Positions 1-8,213 of a stretch of 64,000 nucleotides of DNA are shown piece by piece. Source of the DNA: Hyphomicrobiaceae bacterium (GTDB lineage: Bacteria > Pseudomonadota > Alphaproteobacteria > Rhizobiales > Hyphomicrobiaceae); assembly GCA_022844275.1 (NCBI GenBank), contig JALHMB010000004.1, forward strand, positions 248,001-312,000, written 5' to 3'. Both the position numbers and the translations under genes were made by a program. The notes under the pieces are model-generated. The model saw only the letters and a list, made by a program, of their open reading frames with translations. It searched no databases and had not been told where the DNA came from. Numbering within the stretch: position 1 is the first letter of the stretch; each line of letters starts with the position of its first letter.

Positions 1-2
1 TT

Positions 3-425
3 CTGATCGCCTCGGAGGCCGTGGGCCTCGGCCGCGTCGCCATCGAGCGCGCGACGCAATATGCCAAGGATCGCGTCGTGTTCGGCCGGCCCATCGGCCA
101 GAACCAGGCCATTCAGCATCCACTGGCGCGCTGCTGGATGAATCTCGAAGCGGCGAACCTCATGGTCTTCAAGGCAGCCTCGCTCTACGATCGCGGCCTG
201 CCTTGCGGCGTCGAGTCGAACGCGGCGAAGTATCTCGCCGGCGAAGCCGGTTTCGAGGCCTGCGAGACCGCAATCATGACCCACGGCGGCATGGGCTATG
301 CGAAGGAGTTTCACGTCGAGCGCTATCTGCGCGAGATCTTCATCGCCCGCATCGCGCCCGTCTCGCGCGAGCTCATTCTCTCGCACGTTGCCGAGCGCCA
401 GTTGGGACTGCCTAAGTCGTATTGA
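3..425 (+). CDS. acyl-CoA dehydrogenase, C-terminal part (5' end outside window)
   Basis: The open frame runs in from the left edge and gives about 140 C-terminal residues of an acyl-CoA dehydrogenase, a FAD-dependent enzyme that introduces the alpha-beta double bond into acyl-CoA thioesters. The visible part is the C-terminal helical domain: AIERATQYAKDRVVFGRPIG matches the helix that carries the FAD- and tetramer-contacting Arg/Phe residues. Near the end, THGGMGYAKEFHVERYLRE matches the conserved GG-x-GY...R segment of the family. The N-terminal and beta domains and the catalytic Glu lie outside, so the chain-length class cannot be told. The gene ends 3 bases before the convergent Cys-cluster gene. 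Confidence 0.9.
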   Translation: MIASEAVGLGRVAIERATQYAKDRVVFGRPIGQNQAIQHPLARCWMNLEAANLMVFKAASLYDRGLPCGVESNAAKYLAGEAGFEACETAIMTHGGMGYAKEFHVERYLREIFIARIAPVSRELILSHVAERQLGLPKSY

Positions 426-428
426 GGC

Positions 429-830
429 TCAATTCTCTTTGTGGTCCGTGATAGCGACGCGATCGGGATCGTCCTGGGCGCGGCGCTCGAAGCTCAGGAA
501 GTCGTAGTAGCCGCAGCGACCCGGCCCCGGATAGGAGCGGCACACCGAGGGGCGCCCTTTGTAGATCGTGCAGCGGCGCTCCTCCGTGTCGAAGAAGCGG
601 CAGATCTTGCCGAAGTGCGGATCGGCCTTACGCCTCAGCAGATACTTGTGCCCGTGCGCGCTCTTCGTATAGCGCTTCACCGCCGTGTCGAAGTCGACCC
701 CGTGAAAGCGTGCCAGCCGCTCTACATCCCGCTTGTTGATGGCGATTACCGGATAGGAGCAGCAGAAGCCGGGGCACTTCAGGCAATTGTACACGTGGTG
801 AGTATCCTCGTGACTGAGAGCGGGCTGCAT
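429..830 (-). CDS. YkgJ-type zinc/iron-chelating cysteine-cluster protein
   Basis: A 133-residue protein with the Cys spacing of the YkgJ/UPF0153 family: NCLKCPGFCCSYP at residues 15-27 (C16, C19, C23, C24), then C77 (KICRFF), C87 (RRCTIY), C97 (SVCRSYPG) and C106. These are likely metal ligands. The family is thought to bind Zn or an iron-sulfur cluster, but its reaction is not known. I chose the ATG at 830 because conserved sequence begins there; the frame stays open upstream with low-complexity, out-of-character sequence, so a longer form is possible but unlikely. It is convergent with the acyl-CoA dehydrogenase and stands alone. Confidence 0.8.
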   Translation of the reverse strand: MQPALSHEDTHHVYNCLKCPGFCCSYPVIAINKRDVERLARFHGVDFDTAVKRYTKSAHGHKYLLRRKADPHFGKICRFFDTEERRCTIYKGRPSVCRSYPGPGRCGYYDFLSFERRAQDDPDRVAITDHKEN

Positions 831-1077
831 AACAGCACCCGCGCGCGGCCTGCAAGCACAAGCCTCGGCATCGATTGTGCGCCCGTTCGGCCAGGAGGCC
901 AAGCGCGTAGCGCAGCGCTGCTGTGGAGCTGCCCTTCCTATGTTGGCCATATGTTGGATTGACGGGGAGGGGCGCCGGGGATAGGTGCATGGTCGCGCGC
1001 CTCGGCCGGCTGCTGGCCGGGGCGCGCTTTCTCTTATCCGGGACCTGTTGCCGGGACGCTTCGGGATCGTTTGTCTG

Positions 1078-1587
1078 ATGACCAGTGATGTGCCTGCCGT
1101 ATCGACGCGTCCAACTATGCCTGAGGATCTCCCGGCCATCGTGGCGCTGCAGGCACGTGCGTTCAGCCCCGGTCGCTTCGCGCGGACGGCCTATCGCATA
1201 CGCGAGGGTGCGCCGGATTTCTCGCCCTATTGCCGCGTGGCCCTGATGGGCGATCGTCTCATTGCTGCCGTCCGCATGACCCCCATCACCATCGCCGGGC
1301 GCCCGGGTGCGCTGCTGCTCGGACCGCTTGCCGTCGAGCCTGAGCTTGCGGGTCGGGGATATGCGCGCAGGCTTGTCGCCGAAGCGCTCGACGCCGGTCG
1401 TGCGGGCGGGGAGAGCCTCGTGCTTCTCGTTGGCGACATGGCTTACTACGGACGCCTCGGTTTCACACCGGTGCCGCCAGGGCGCATCATGTTGCCGGGG
1501 CCTGTCGATCCGGCCCGCCTGCTCGCTGCCGAGCTCGAAACAGGTGCGCTCGAGAAGTTCCGTGGGATGGTTGCTGCACACTCATAG
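1078..1587 (+). CDS. GNAT family N-acetyltransferase (YhbS-like)
   Basis: A 169-residue GNAT acyltransferase. The fold signature is clear: an N-terminal RPTMPEDLPAIVALQARAF beta1-alpha1 segment, LLLGPLAVEPELAGRGYARRL with the acetyl-CoA binding motif A (around residues 79-98), and LVLLVGDMAYYGRLGFTPV, which closely resembles the YhbS subgroup (COG3153). The acceptor substrate is unknown. Start 1078 (ATG) is preferred over the in-frame ATG at 985 because homology begins shortly after it. The gene lies between the cysteine-cluster gene and prpE with no sign of co-transcription. Confidence 0.8.
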   Translation: MTSDVPAVSTRPTMPEDLPAIVALQARAFSPGRFARTAYRIREGAPDFSPYCRVALMGDRLIAAVRMTPITIAGRPGALLLGPLAVEPELAGRGYARRLVAEALDAGRAGGESLVLLVGDMAYYGRLGFTPVPPGRIMLPGPVDPARLLAAELETGALEKFRGMVAAHS

Positions 1588-1697
1588 CGGCCATTCCGCA
1601 GCCGACGTGACCACAACGCCTTTACTGTTGCGGTGCGCTTCGGATCAATGGTGAAAAGACAGATCAAGCTGCAGAAATTCACTGGGAGGGCTTCGCA

Positions 1698-3620
1698 GTG
1701 AGCACCTACGCCAAGGTCTACGCCGACTGGAAACGCTGCCCGGCGAAATTCTGGGGCGATGCGGCAGAAGAGATCGACTGGGTGAAGCCCGCGACCAAGG
1801 TATTCGACCCGCATCTAGGCGAGTATGGCCGCTGGTTCGTCGGCGCCGAGTGCAACACAGCCTACAATTGTCTCGACCGTCATGTTGCCGCCGGTCGCGG
1901 CAAGCAGAAAGCGCTCATCTACGACAGCCCCGTCACCAAGACGGTCAAGTCCTATACCTATGCCGAGCTGACCGACGAAGTCGCCACGCTCGGCGCCGTG
2001 CTGCAGGATCTGGGTATCCAGAAGGGCGACCGCGTCATCGTCTACATGCCGATGATCCCCGAGGCGGCGATCGCCATGCTCGCTTGTGCTCGCATCGGCG
2101 CCATTCATTCGGTGGTGTTCGGCGGTTTCGCCGCGAACGAGCTCGCGACCCGCTTCGACGATTGCCAGCCTGTTGCCGTGCTGACGGCCAGCTGCGGCGT
2201 CGAGACCGCGCGCATCATCCCGTACAAGCCGCTCCTCGACAAGGCCATCGAGCTCGCCGCGCACAAGCCGAAGCACTGCATCATCGTCCAGCGGTCCATG
2301 GAGAAGGCCTCGCTCGTTGCCGGACGCGATCACGACTGGGCGACCCTCACTGCCGATGCAAAGAAACTTGGCCGCAAAGCCGAGTGCGTGACCGTTGCGG
2401 CCACGGATCCCCTCTACATCCTCTACACCTCGGGTACGACCGGCGCGCCTAAGGGCGTGGTACGCGACAATGGCGGCCACATGGTCGCTCTCAAGTGGAC
2501 CATGAAGAACCACTACGGCATCGATCCGGGAGAGGTTTTCTGGGCAGCATCGGACGTAGGCTGGGTCGTCGGCCACAGCTACATCGTCTATGCGCCGCTG
2601 CTGCACGGGGCGACCAGCATCCTCTATGAGGGCAAGCCCGTCGGTACGCCCGACGCCGGTGCCTTCTGGCGCGTCATCTCAGAGCACAAGGTGGCGGCGA
2701 TGTTCACCGCGCCGACGGCCTTTCGCGCCATCAAGCGCGACGATCCCAATGGCGAGTTCATCAAGAAGTACGACCTCTCTGCCTTCCGCACACTCTTTCT
2801 CGCCGGCGAGCGCGCCGATCCCGAGACCATCAAGTGGGCCGAGATCCATCTCAAGGTGCCTGTTCTCGATCACTGGTGGCAGACCGAGACGGGCTGGCCG
2901 ATCGCTGGCAATCCCGTTGGGCTCGGCACGCTGCCCGTCAAGTACGGTTCGCCGACCGTGCCCATGCCCGGCTACGACCTGCAGGTGCTCAACTCCGAGG
3001 GCGACGAGGTGCGGCGTGGCGAGACCGGCACGCTGGCGATCCGCCTGCCGCTGCCGCCGAGCTGCCTGCCGACGCTCTGGAACAACGACGCGCGCTTTCG
3101 CTCGAGTTATTTGTCGGAGTTCAAGGGCTACTACACGACGTCCGACGCCGGCTACATCGACCAGGACGGCTATGTGTTCGTCATGGCGCGCACCGATGAC
3201 GTGATCAACGTCGCCGGCCATCGTCTCTCGACGGGGCAGATGGAAGAGGTCGTCGCCAAGCACAAGGACGTAGGCGAGTGCGCGGTGATCGGCGTTGCCG
3301 ATCAGCTGAAGGGGCAGATTCCCATGGGCTTCATCGTGCTCAATGCGGGCGTGAACCGCAGCGCCAAGGAAATCGAGTCCGAGGTCGTCAAGCTGGTGCG
3401 CGACGAGATCGGGCCGGTCGCCGCCTTCAAGCAGGTTATGACCGTGCAGCGTTTGCCGAAGACACGCTCGGGCAAGATCCTGCGCGGCACCATGCGCGCG
3501 ATCGCCGATGGCGAGCAATGGAAGATGCCGGCGACCATCGACGACCCGGCCATCCTCGACGAGATCACCGGCGTCATGGACACCAGGGGCATGATCAGCA
3601 AGGAACGCGCGGGCTCGTGA
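1698..3620 (+). CDS. prpE: propionyl-CoA synthetase (propionate-CoA ligase)
   Basis: A 640-residue ANL-superfamily acid-CoA ligase. It adenylates propionate (or acetate) with ATP and transfers it to CoA in the cytosol. The phosphate loop LYILYTSGTTGAPKGVV lies near residues 239-255. The propionyl/acetyl-CoA synthetase motif DHWWQTETGWPI is present, as is the C-terminal LPKTRSGKILRGTM with the adenylation lysine at about residue 593. WAASDVGWVVGHSYIVYAPL is characteristic of PrpE/ACSS3 rather than Acs. The start is a GTG at 1698, preceded by a GGGAGGG ribosome site about 8 bases upstream; no in-frame ATG precedes it. Length is normal. No other methylcitrate or methylmalonyl genes are nearby. 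Confidence 0.9.
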   Translation: MSTYAKVYADWKRCPAKFWGDAAEEIDWVKPATKVFDPHLGEYGRWFVGAECNTAYNCLDRHVAAGRGKQKALIYDSPVTKTVKSYTYAELTDEVATLGAVLQDLGIQKGDRVIVYMPMIPEAAIAMLACARIGAIHSVVFGGFAANELATRFDDCQPVAVLTASCGVETARIIPYKPLLDKAIELAAHKPKHCIIVQRSMEKASLVAGRDHDWATLTADAKKLGRKAECVTVAATDPLYILYTSGTTGAPKGVVRDNGGHMVALKWTMKNHYGIDPGEVFWAASDVGWVVGHSYIVYAPLLHGATSILYEGKPVGTPDAGAFWRVISEHKVAAMFTAPTAFRAIKRDDPNGEFIKKYDLSAFRTLFLAGERADPETIKWAEIHLKVPVLDHWWQTETGWPIAGNPVGLGTLPVKYGSPTVPMPGYDLQVLNSEGDEVRRGETGTLAIRLPLPPSCLPTLWNNDARFRSSYLSEFKGYYTTSDAGYIDQDGYVFVMARTDDVINVAGHRLSTGQMEEVVAKHKDVGECAVIGVADQLKGQIPMGFIVLNAGVNRSAKEIESEVVKLVRDEIGPVAAFKQVMTVQRLPKTRSGKILRGTMRAIADGEQWKMPATIDDPAILDEITGVMDTRGMISKERAGS

Positions 3621-3814
3621 GGCCATGGCTCGGCCCCTGCGTCCGGGCCTGACCTACGCTGTTTGGGAAAAGATATTTCTACCAAAACTTGAAAGAACGT
3701 CGTCTGTTCGCGCAACTCTGTTTCGATTTTGGAAATATTCTAAGCACCGCCGGTCGGTGTGAATATGAGATTGGCGGGGTCCACGCGCACCGTCCGAGAA
3801 GGGATTGCTCGTAC

Positions 3815-4177
3815 ATGGGTATTGATGGACCAGGGGCAATCGTGGCCTGCTGGGAGCAGCTCCACGAGGCTGTGCTCGAGCTTGCCACACGGTGCGCAAC
3901 GCCGCGCCAGCGCCTGCTGGCAGTTGCCGAGCGGCAGCTTTTGATCGTTGCAGATCTTGGCAGCCAGCTCGATGACCGTGATCTCCGCGCATGGATCGCG
4001 CGTCTCGTGCGGCGGCTGCAAGGCACGCACAATGCGCCAACGCGCTCGGCCGTATTCTCGACCATCAATGCCATGTCGGACGAGGAGGTCGATGCCGTCC
4101 TGCTCGACATCATCTCGATCTATGACGAGGTCACGCGCGTCGAGATTATCGAGCGGCTGCGCACGATCGCGGCCTAG
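3815..4177 (+). CDS. hypothetical protein, all-helical
   Basis: A 120-residue protein that I do not recognise. It looks entirely helical and charged, with no Cys pair, signal peptide or membrane segment. The segment INAMSDEEVDAVLLDIISIY near the C terminus has coding-like composition. The ATG at 3815 has GAGAAGGG about 11 bases upstream; an ATG at 3689 in the same frame is possible, but the extra residues look non-coding. The 3' end overlaps the convergent GntR gene by 4 bases. Function unknown. Confidence 0.5.
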   Translation: MGIDGPGAIVACWEQLHEAVLELATRCATPRQRLLAVAERQLLIVADLGSQLDDRDLRAWIARLVRRLQGTHNAPTRSAVFSTINAMSDEEVDAVLLDIISIYDEVTRVEIIERLRTIAA

Positions 4178-4917
4178 TTTTCTCGCGGCTGTGCGGCTTT
4201 TGTGAAGGCGGCGACGTAGTCCATGAGCGCGTCCGAGGCGGCCGCCGCGGCTTCCGGATCACCTGATGCAACCGCACGGGCCTGCGCCGCGTGAAGACGC
4301 GCGCTGAGCGGCAGGTCGGCCGTGTCGCGGTGGTTCTGGTACCAGTAGCGCCGCGACAGCCCGGCAAGAAGCTGCATGGTGCGCACCGCAAATGCATTGT
4401 GCGCCGCATCGAGCATGAGGAGGTTCATCTCGCGGTCGAGGCGGAGGAACTCCAAGGCATCGCTCGCGCGGCCGGTCCGGTCGAGGCCATCCGCAATGGC
4501 TGAGAAGGCGGCACGCTGCTCCTCGGTCGCCCGCGCCGCCGCATTGCGGCTGATCAGGCGTTCGAGCTCGCGACGCACCTCGATTACGAGAAGCTGCTCC
4601 GCGGCATCGATCGGCGTGACCTGGACGCCGCGCCGCGGCAGGATGGTTACGAGACCTTCGCGCGCGAGGCGCTGAAGCGCTTCGCGGATGGGCGTGCGGC
4701 CGAGACCGACGGTCTCAGCCAAAACCTGCTCGGACAGGAACTCGCCGGGTGCCAGCAGCAGCGTCGAGATCATCTCCTCGAGCCGCGCATGGGCGAGGTC
4801 CGTCAGCGTCGTCGTTTTGACGGTCGGGTCCATGCTCAAGTTCCGAATATTCTGCGACACGGGAGAAGCCTCTGGTAGCGTTTGCGTTTCTGTATTCAAA
4901 GACTGGTTTGGAGTCAC
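4174..4917 (-). CDS. GntR family transcriptional regulator (FCD-type)
   Basis: A 247-residue regulator of the FadR/FCD branch of GntR. The winged-helix domain lies at about residues 35-105, with recognition-helix region LAETVGLGRTPIREALQRLA and wing EGLVTILPRRGVQV. It is followed by an all-helical ligand-binding domain containing LDREMNLLMLDAAHNA, whose Asp/His residues in this family usually bind a metal and a carboxylate effector. The start may instead be at 4833 (residue 29), where homology begins. It is transcribed divergently from rpsB across about 250 bases. The target is unknown; the nearby prpE is a possible one, but there is no direct evidence. Confidence 0.8.
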   Translation of the reverse strand: MTPNQSLNTETQTLPEASPVSQNIRNLSMDPTVKTTTLTDLAHARLEEMISTLLLAPGEFLSEQVLAETVGLGRTPIREALQRLAREGLVTILPRRGVQVTPIDAAEQLLVIEVRRELERLISRNAAARATEEQRAAFSAIADGLDRTGRASDALEFLRLDREMNLLMLDAAHNAFAVRTMQLLAGLSRRYWYQNHRDTADLPLSARLHAAQARAVASGDPEAAAAASDALMDYVAAFTKAAQPREN

Positions 4918-4995
4918 GCGGGAAAAATGCCTGCTTTTAGGTCAGCCTTGGCGCCTTGAGAGAGATTAGGACTCGAGACGACCGAACGGGAGGGC

Positions 4996-5024
4996 TTGCC
5001 AAATGCCCCCGCTTAGGGCTAAAC
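4996..5024 (+). promoter_or_regulatory. putative sigma-70-type promoter of rpsB
   Basis: TTGCCA at 4996-5001 and CTAAAC at 5019-5024 are separated by 17 bases, which fits a housekeeping -35/-10 pair. A start near 5031 would give an rpsB leader of about 145 bases that contains the hairpin at 5067-5099. Found by eye only; no comparative support. Confidence 0.35.
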
Positions 5025-5066
5025 AGCCGCCATCTCACACGCACACCTACCGCGCCGCACCTGATC

Positions 5067-5099
5067 AAAAGCCCAGGTCGACGCTCCGGTGGGCTTTTT
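5067..5099 (+). terminator. rpsB leader: terminator-like hairpin in the rpsB leader
   Basis: AAAAGCCCA at 5067-5075 pairs perfectly with TGGGCTTTT at 5090-5098, around a 14-base loop, and runs into T residues. It has the shape of an intrinsic terminator but lies between the likely rpsB promoter and the rpsB start at 5175, with no complete gene upstream on this strand. It could end a short leader RNA or act as an attenuator of rpsB-tsf. Confidence 0.6.
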
Positions 5100-5174
5100 G
5101 CTTGTCCATTACGGCGCAAGCAGGGCCTTCTCGGGTGGGCGGAGGACCAACCGGAAAACAGGAAGACACGTCGC

Positions 5175-6170
5175 ATGGCACTGCCTGCATTCAATATGCG
5201 TCAGCTTCTGGAAGCTGGCGTGCACTTCGGCCACCAGAGCCACCGCTGGAACCCGAAAATGGCGCCCTTTATCTTCGGCGCCCGCAATAATATCCATATC
5301 GTCGACCTCGCGCAGACCGTGCCTCTTCTGCACCAGGCGCTGGTTGCGGTGAGCGATGTCGTCGCCAAGGGCGGTCGCGTGCTCTTCGTCGGCACCAAGC
5401 GGCAGGCCGGCGAGGCTGTTGCCGATGCGGCCAAGCGTTCGGCCCAGTACTACATCAATCACCGCTGGCTCGGCGGCACGCTGACCAACTGGAAGACGAT
5501 CTCGCAGTCCATCCGGCGCCTGCGTCAGCTCGACGAGATGCTCGGCGGTGACACCCACGGGCGCACCAAGAAGGAGCTGCTCAACCTCACGCGCGAGCGC
5601 GACAAGCTCAATCAGGGTCTCGGCGGTATCCGAGACATGGGCGGCCTTCCCGACCTCCTGTTCGTGATCGACACGAACAAAGAAGATATCGCGATCAAGG
5701 AAGCGCGGAAGCTCAAGATTCCGATCGTCGCGGTCGTCGATACGAACTGCGATCCCGACGGCATCGACTTCCCGGTCCCCGGCAATGACGACGCCGGACG
5801 CGCGATCACACTGTACTGCGACCTCGTCGCGCGCGCCGCCATCGACGGTCTCGGCCGTGGTCAGAGCTCGTCGGGCGTCGACGTCGGCGCATCCGAAGCG
5901 CCGCCCGAGGAGGAACTGCCCGAAGCGCCGGCATTCGTCGGCATCGACGCGCCGCGCGGCGAGGCGGACGATCTCAAGCGCATCAGCGGGATCAGCCCGA
6001 AGCTCGAGCAGAGCCTCAACGATCTCGGCGTCTACCATTTCTGGCAGCTCTCGGATCTCGACGCGAACGGCATTGCAGCGCTCGATGCCGCGCTCAAGCT
6101 CAACGGTCGTGTCGCCCGCGACAACTGGGTGACCCAGGCCAAGAAGTTCGTCGACGCGGCGGCCGCCTGA
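5175..6170 (+). CDS. rpsB: 30S ribosomal protein S2
   Basis: A 331-residue ribosomal protein S2, which binds the head-body junction of the 30S subunit. The N terminus [20 protein letters not shown] and internal [19 protein letters not shown] are hallmark S2 segments; the core ends near residue 225. An additional C-terminal domain of about 90 residues follows, with an acidic linker and then [21 protein letters not shown], a helix-hairpin-helix-like motif. Such extended S2 proteins are common in Hyphomicrobiales. The ATG at 5175 is fixed by homology, although the frame is open upstream. It is followed by tsf, the usual pairing. Confidence 0.96.
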   Translation: MALPAFNMRQLLEAGVHFGHQSHRWNPKMAPFIFGARNNIHIVDLAQTVPLLHQALVAVSDVVAKGGRVLFVGTKRQAGEAVADAAKRSAQYYINHRWLGGTLTNWKTISQSIRRLRQLDEMLGGDTHGRTKKELLNLTRERDKLNQGLGGIRDMGGLPDLLFVIDTNKEDIAIKEARKLKIPIVAVVDTNCDPDGIDFPVPGNDDAGRAITLYCDLVARAAIDGLGRGQSSSGVDVGASEAPPEEELPEAPAFVGIDAPRGEADDLKRISGISPKLEQSLNDLGVYHFWQLSDLDANGIAALDAALKLNGRVARDNWVTQAKKFVDAAAA

Positions 6171-6227
6171 CGTTAGGCCGCCGTCCCCGTCGTCGTTGTG
6201 CGATGGGTTGACTATATAAAGAACAGA

Positions 6228-6262
6228 ATGCACGCCGCCGTTTGAGCGGCGTGCGCATTTTA
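6228..6262 (+). terminator. hairpin with T-rich tail between rpsB and tsf
   Basis: GCACGCCGC at 6230-6238 pairs with GCGGCGTGC at 6246-6254 around a 7-base loop, followed by GCATTTTAT. The position, 58 bases after rpsB and about 55 before tsf, suggests partial termination that sets the rpsB:tsf ratio, or an RNA-processing site. Confidence 0.6.
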
Positions 6263-6316
6263 TGCAGCAGCATCGGGCTTTCCGCCCGCGCTGCCCGAAC
6301 CAAGACAGGACAGCCA

Positions 6317-7255
6317 ATGGCAAACGTAACCGCCAGCATGGTCAAGGAGCTGCGCGACAAGACCGGCGCAGGCATGATGGACTGCAAAGCGGCGCTGACC
6401 GAAACCGGCGGCGACATCGAGCAGGCGATCGATTGGCTGCGCAAGAAGGGTCTCTCCAAGGCCGCCAAGAAGGCTGACCGCATCGCCGCAGACGGCCTGA
6501 TCGGTGTTGCTGTCGAGGGTACGATCGGCGCGCTCGTCGAAGTCAACTCCGAGACCGATTTCGTCGCGCGCAACGAGACCTTCCAGGTGATCGTGCGGCA
6601 GATCGCGGTGCTTGCCATGAAGGCCGGCGGCGATCTCGCGAAGCTGCTTGCCACGCCCTATCCGGGCAAGGGGCATTCCGTCGACGAGCACGTCAAGGAA
6701 GCGATCTCCACCATCGGCGAGAACCTGAGCGTGCGTCGTACGGCGTCGCTCTCGGCGCCGAACGGCGCAGTCGCGAGCTACATCCACAATCGCGTCGCCG
6801 ACAACGTCGGCCGCATCGGTGTGCTCGTCGCCCTGAGCTCCAGCGGCGACAAGGCCAAGCTTGGCGAGATCGGCCGTCAGGTCGCGCTACACGTTGCGGC
6901 TGCCAATCCGCAGGCGGCGACCATCGACTCGCTCGACAAGGCAATCATCGATCGCGAGCGCTCGGTCTACTCCGAGCAGGCTCTGGCGACCGGCAAGTCC
7001 AAGGAGATCGTCGAGAAGATGGTCGAGGGGCGCCTGCGCAAGGAGTTCTTCGGCCAGGTCGTGCTGACCGAGCAGGTCTTCATGGGCCCCGGCGGCGATG
7101 GAAAGATCACCGTTGCCCAGTACCTCAAGGGCGAGGAGAAGGCGGTCGGCGGTACCATTAAGGTCGAGGGTTTCGTCCGCTACGCGCTCGGTGAGGGCAT
7201 CGAGAAGAAGACGACGGACTTCGCGGCGGAAGTCGCGGCCCTCTCGAAGTCCTGA
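6317..7255 (+). CDS. tsf: translation elongation factor Ts
   Basis: A 312-residue EF-Ts, the guanine-nucleotide exchange factor for EF-Tu. The N-terminal UBA-like domain has VKELRDKTGAGMMDCKAAL and DIEQAIDWLRKKG. The core carries VEVNSETDFVARNETF, the TDFV motif that displaces Mg2+ from EF-Tu. ATG 6317 follows a short CAGGACAG ribosome site and matches the family N terminus; the frame stays open further upstream but without homology. It follows rpsB across a hairpin-containing 146-base gap and is itself followed by a strong terminator. Confidence 0.97.
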   Translation: MANVTASMVKELRDKTGAGMMDCKAALTETGGDIEQAIDWLRKKGLSKAAKKADRIAADGLIGVAVEGTIGALVEVNSETDFVARNETFQVIVRQIAVLAMKAGGDLAKLLATPYPGKGHSVDEHVKEAISTIGENLSVRRTASLSAPNGAVASYIHNRVADNVGRIGVLVALSSSGDKAKLGEIGRQVALHVAAANPQAATIDSLDKAIIDRERSVYSEQALATGKSKEIVEKMVEGRLRKEFFGQVVLTEQVFMGPGGDGKITVAQYLKGEEKAVGGTIKVEGFVRYALGEGIEKKTTDFAAEVAALSKS

Positions 7256-7277
7256 TCCGACGATCATCATTCAGCTG

Positions 7278-7306
7278 ACGGCCCGGACACGCGTCCGGGC
7301 CGTTTT
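7278..7306 (+). terminator. intrinsic terminator of tsf
   Basis: ACGGCCCGGAC at 7278-7288 and GTCCGGGCCGT at 7293-7303 form a perfect 11-bp stem with an ACGC loop and a short T tail, 22 bases after the tsf stop codon. Confidence 0.85.
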
Positions 7307-7399
7307 ATTATGCGCGTCACGATCAGAATTCCCCTTGCTGTGTCGGGGCCTGTTTTGTCCTACGATACGGGCAGCAAACGACAGCGAGGGAAAACGCAC

Positions 7400-8167
7400 A
7401 TGGATCCGAAGCGCATCGCAGAGGCAGCATCGCTGCTCGCCGCCGCGAGGCGGGCGCAAACGCGCATCGACGGCTTACCCGAGTCCTGCCGCCCGCAGAG
7501 CGTCGACGATGCTCATGCCATCCAGGATGCCGTGACCGCCGCACTTGGCATCGATGTGCTGGCATACAAAGCCAACGCACCTGTCTCGGGTGATCCCGGC
7601 TCGCCGGGACTGCGCGCGCCGATCTATGCGCCCTTCGTCCAGACCTCGCCGGGACGCGTGCCGACGACAGAAGCTCCCCAGTGCGGTGTCGAGGGCGAAG
7701 TTGCCTTCCGCTTCCGCCATGACCTCCCGCCGCGCGCGGGCGCCTACATGCGTGAGGAAGTTGCGGCGGCTGTCGATGCCTGCGCTGCTATCGAAGTGGT
7801 GAGCAGCCGCTTTACCGATCCGACGGCCATGACGGCGAATGATCGCCTCGCGGATGCCATCAGCAATGGCGGCTTCGTCTATGGCCGAACGATTGCGGAC
7901 TGGCAGGGTTTAGATCTCGGCCGGCTGAAGGTGCGCCTGACTGTGAATGGAGAAACCGTGGTGGAGCAGGCAGGCGGTCATCCGATCGGCGATCCGCTTG
8001 CCGTTGCTGTAGCGCTCGTCGAAATGCTGCGTACCGGTGTCGGCGTGAAAGCAGGCCAGTTCGTTACGTGTGGCTCGTATACGGGCCTGCGCTATATCCA
8101 GCCCGGCGACACCTGCGGCGTGAGCTTCGAAGGGCTCGGCGCCGCGGAGATGCAATTCGTGCCCTGA
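7400..8167 (+). CDS. 2-keto-4-pentenoate hydratase / fumarylacetoacetate-hydrolase family protein
   Basis: A 255-residue protein of the MhpD/DmpE hydratase family, which adds water to 2-hydroxypenta-2,4-dienoates after meta-cleavage of aromatics; a related 4-oxalocrotonate decarboxylase role is possible. Family features seen are VDDAHAIQDAVTAALG near the N terminus, VEGEVAFRFRHDLPPR with metal-ligand acidic residues, AAIEVVSSRF, and a C-terminal GQFVTCGSYTGLRYIQPGDT. The ATG at 7400 has a GCGAGGG site upstream. It lies 46 bases before the CnbZ-like gene in the same direction, so the two are probably co-transcribed in an aromatic or aminomuconate-type pathway. Confidence 0.8.
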   Translation: MDPKRIAEAASLLAAARRAQTRIDGLPESCRPQSVDDAHAIQDAVTAALGIDVLAYKANAPVSGDPGSPGLRAPIYAPFVQTSPGRVPTTEAPQCGVEGEVAFRFRHDLPPRAGAYMREEVAAAVDACAAIEVVSSRFTDPTAMTANDRLADAISNGGFVYGRTIADWQGLDLGRLKVRLTVNGETVVEQAGGHPIGDPLAVAVALVEMLRTGVGVKAGQFVTCGSYTGLRYIQPGDTCGVSFEGLGAAEMQFVP

Positions 8168-8213
8168 AGGGCGCGCAACACCGATCAACAAACTTCTGAG
8201 AGGAGATCCTACG

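Noticed and set aside
3734-4853. AATATTCT occurring at 3734-3741 and 4846-4853 flanking the GntR gene, considered as operator sites
   Set aside because: The shared core is only 8 bases with no clear dyad; too weak to call.
5109-6323. 404-codon minus-strand frame
   Set aside because: Antisense to rpsB.
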